From assembly GCA_947579605.1 (NCBI GenBank), contig OX388325.1:10969572-11033571 (forward strand): a stretch of 64,000 nucleotides of DNA, written 5' to 3'. Shown here piece by piece: positions 63,192 to 64,000 of this stretch (position 1 is its first letter; each line of letters opens with the position of its first letter). The stretch comes from Athripsodes cinereus. Its lineage: Eukaryota; Arthropoda; Insecta; Trichoptera; Leptoceridae. The notes under the pieces were generated by a model that saw only the letters and a list, made by a program, of their open reading frames with translations, ran no database searches and had not been told where the DNA came from. Position numbers and translations under genes: made by a program.

Positions 63192-63736
63192 CACCAAGAT
63201 GCCGCCATATCAACCACACCCACCCCAATACAATCATTACAATCACTACAGTAATTATAACCCTCATGGACATGTCAGGTGGCCAGAGACTCATCATCAG
63301 TACATTCCACACATTCCAACAACAACCACCACAACCGAAAAAGCCATACAAGGAGAAGAAAGAATAGTCACAGTATCGGAAACAGTTTACAGCACAATAT
63401 TCAACGATGTTATCAACAATGTTCATGATATCGTCAACCAACAATTGACTACGACAGAAACGATGGACGTACAACGAGACGAGAATACTAATTTCAACAT
63501 CGGAGCAGTTTTTAACGAAACTTTGAGTATAAATACACCGAGTACTGCTGTGGACGAAGTTGTCGAAGAATTGAAGCCCGTCGTCACCGAGATAATTGAA
63601 ACTGTACAAGAGAATATTACGCCGACGTTTCCGTACAGTTTCGAAGAGGATGAGATCACGACAAACATGGATTACCTTACAACGGAAAAAGTGGAAGAAT
63701 TTATCACAACGGAGCAAGCGATGGATACGAATAGAG
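63192..63736 (+). CDS. Exon of an unidentified gene (Pro/His/Thr-rich), partial
   Basis: An acceptor (TTGTCATTTCAG) precedes CACCAAG and an ATG at 63199, and the open frame continues to a possible donor at 63737. The protein begins MPPYQPHPPQYNHYNHYSNY, then ETHHQYIPHIPTTTTTTEKA. After that come acidic segments, VSETVYSTIFNDVINNVHDI and VVEELKPVVTEIIETVQENI. The composition and third-position pattern look coding. I do not recognise the family. The ATG may be internal, since the frame is also open upstream (TKM). After 63736 the reading turns AT-rich, then a SINE begins. Confidence 0.55.
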
Positions 63737-63861
63737 GTTTGATTAATTTTATTTACTTTGATAACAAGACATATGTGGACAATTCACAGACAAATAGAGC
63801 TAGTCTAAAACTAGGATGTGTGTATTGTACTATGGATACTAACATGGCAATACACACATAA

Positions 63862-63965
63862 ACACAATGCACCAAATACATATACATGTAATACTCGGAC
63901 CTAGTACAGATTAAAAAAGGTTATTTATTTTTATTTTATACTCATTTATCAAGCACCAAGTTCCA
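63862..63965 (-). repeat. SINE family D, 3' fragment
   Basis: It has 'caatgcaccaaatacatata', 'catgtaatactcggacctag', then 'aaaaaaggttatttattttt', the complement of 54935-55010. Confidence 0.55.
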
Positions 63966-64000
63966 TAGTTCAAAAAATCTACACTTTACCATGACGCCAT

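Overview
The window is AT-rich nuclear DNA from an animal, almost certainly an insect and most probably a moth or butterfly. Intron-containing housekeeping genes lie in a dense mat of non-LTR retrotransposons (LINEs), tRNA-derived SINEs, hAT, pogo-like and other MITEs, and one degraded LTR. The moth assignment is an inference from repeat content and gene style; no species-specific marker was seen.

Four host genes can be read at the protein level. (1) A ZAD-type zinc-finger gene begins on the minus strand at 1237; only its first coding exon is visible. (2) Divergent from it, about 560 bp away, the alpha subunit of mitochondrial processing peptidase (PMPCA) runs on the plus strand in twelve coding exons, 1798-27159, 531 residues, all splice phases consistent. 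(3) The GTP-specific succinyl-CoA ligase beta subunit (SUCLG2) lies convergent to it on the minus strand, four exons, 36171-32983, 416 residues. (4) Nucleoporin Nup54 is on the minus strand, eleven readable exons, 51720-38318; its 5' coding exon was not found. A fifth gene of unknown identity contributes one exon at 63192-63736, plus strand, at the right edge. MPP and succinyl-CoA ligase both act in the mitochondrial matrix and Nup54 in the nuclear pore. Nothing suggests co-regulation.

Layout: 1-1090 decayed RTE-like LINE 3' end and ZAD exon; 1238-1797 shared divergent promoter region; 1798-27159 PMPCA, whose large introns hold LINE copies (3743-4500, 5913-8888 antisense, about 10200-11025, about 13300-18060 sense) and a four-level nest (18527-22918: LTR containing a hAT element containing a LINE containing a fragment of another LINE); 27160-32982 convergent intergenic DNA with a pogo-like element (31612-32896); 32983-36171 SUCLG2; 36172-38317 intergenic repeats; 38318-51720 Nup54 with a LINE carrying an open 933-codon frame in one intron; 51721-63190 repeat-rich DNA with foldbacks, a 51-bp tandem array, an RTE fragment and a truncated U6 snRNA copy; 63192 to the end, the unknown exon and a SINE fragment.

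The most unusual structure is at 18527-18565. It is the 3' half of tRNA-Trp, including the non-encoded CCA, joined directly to the U5 end of a solo LTR. It starts immediately after the position of the conserved m1G37 and has A to T at position 58, as expected for a reverse-transcribed tRNA primer.
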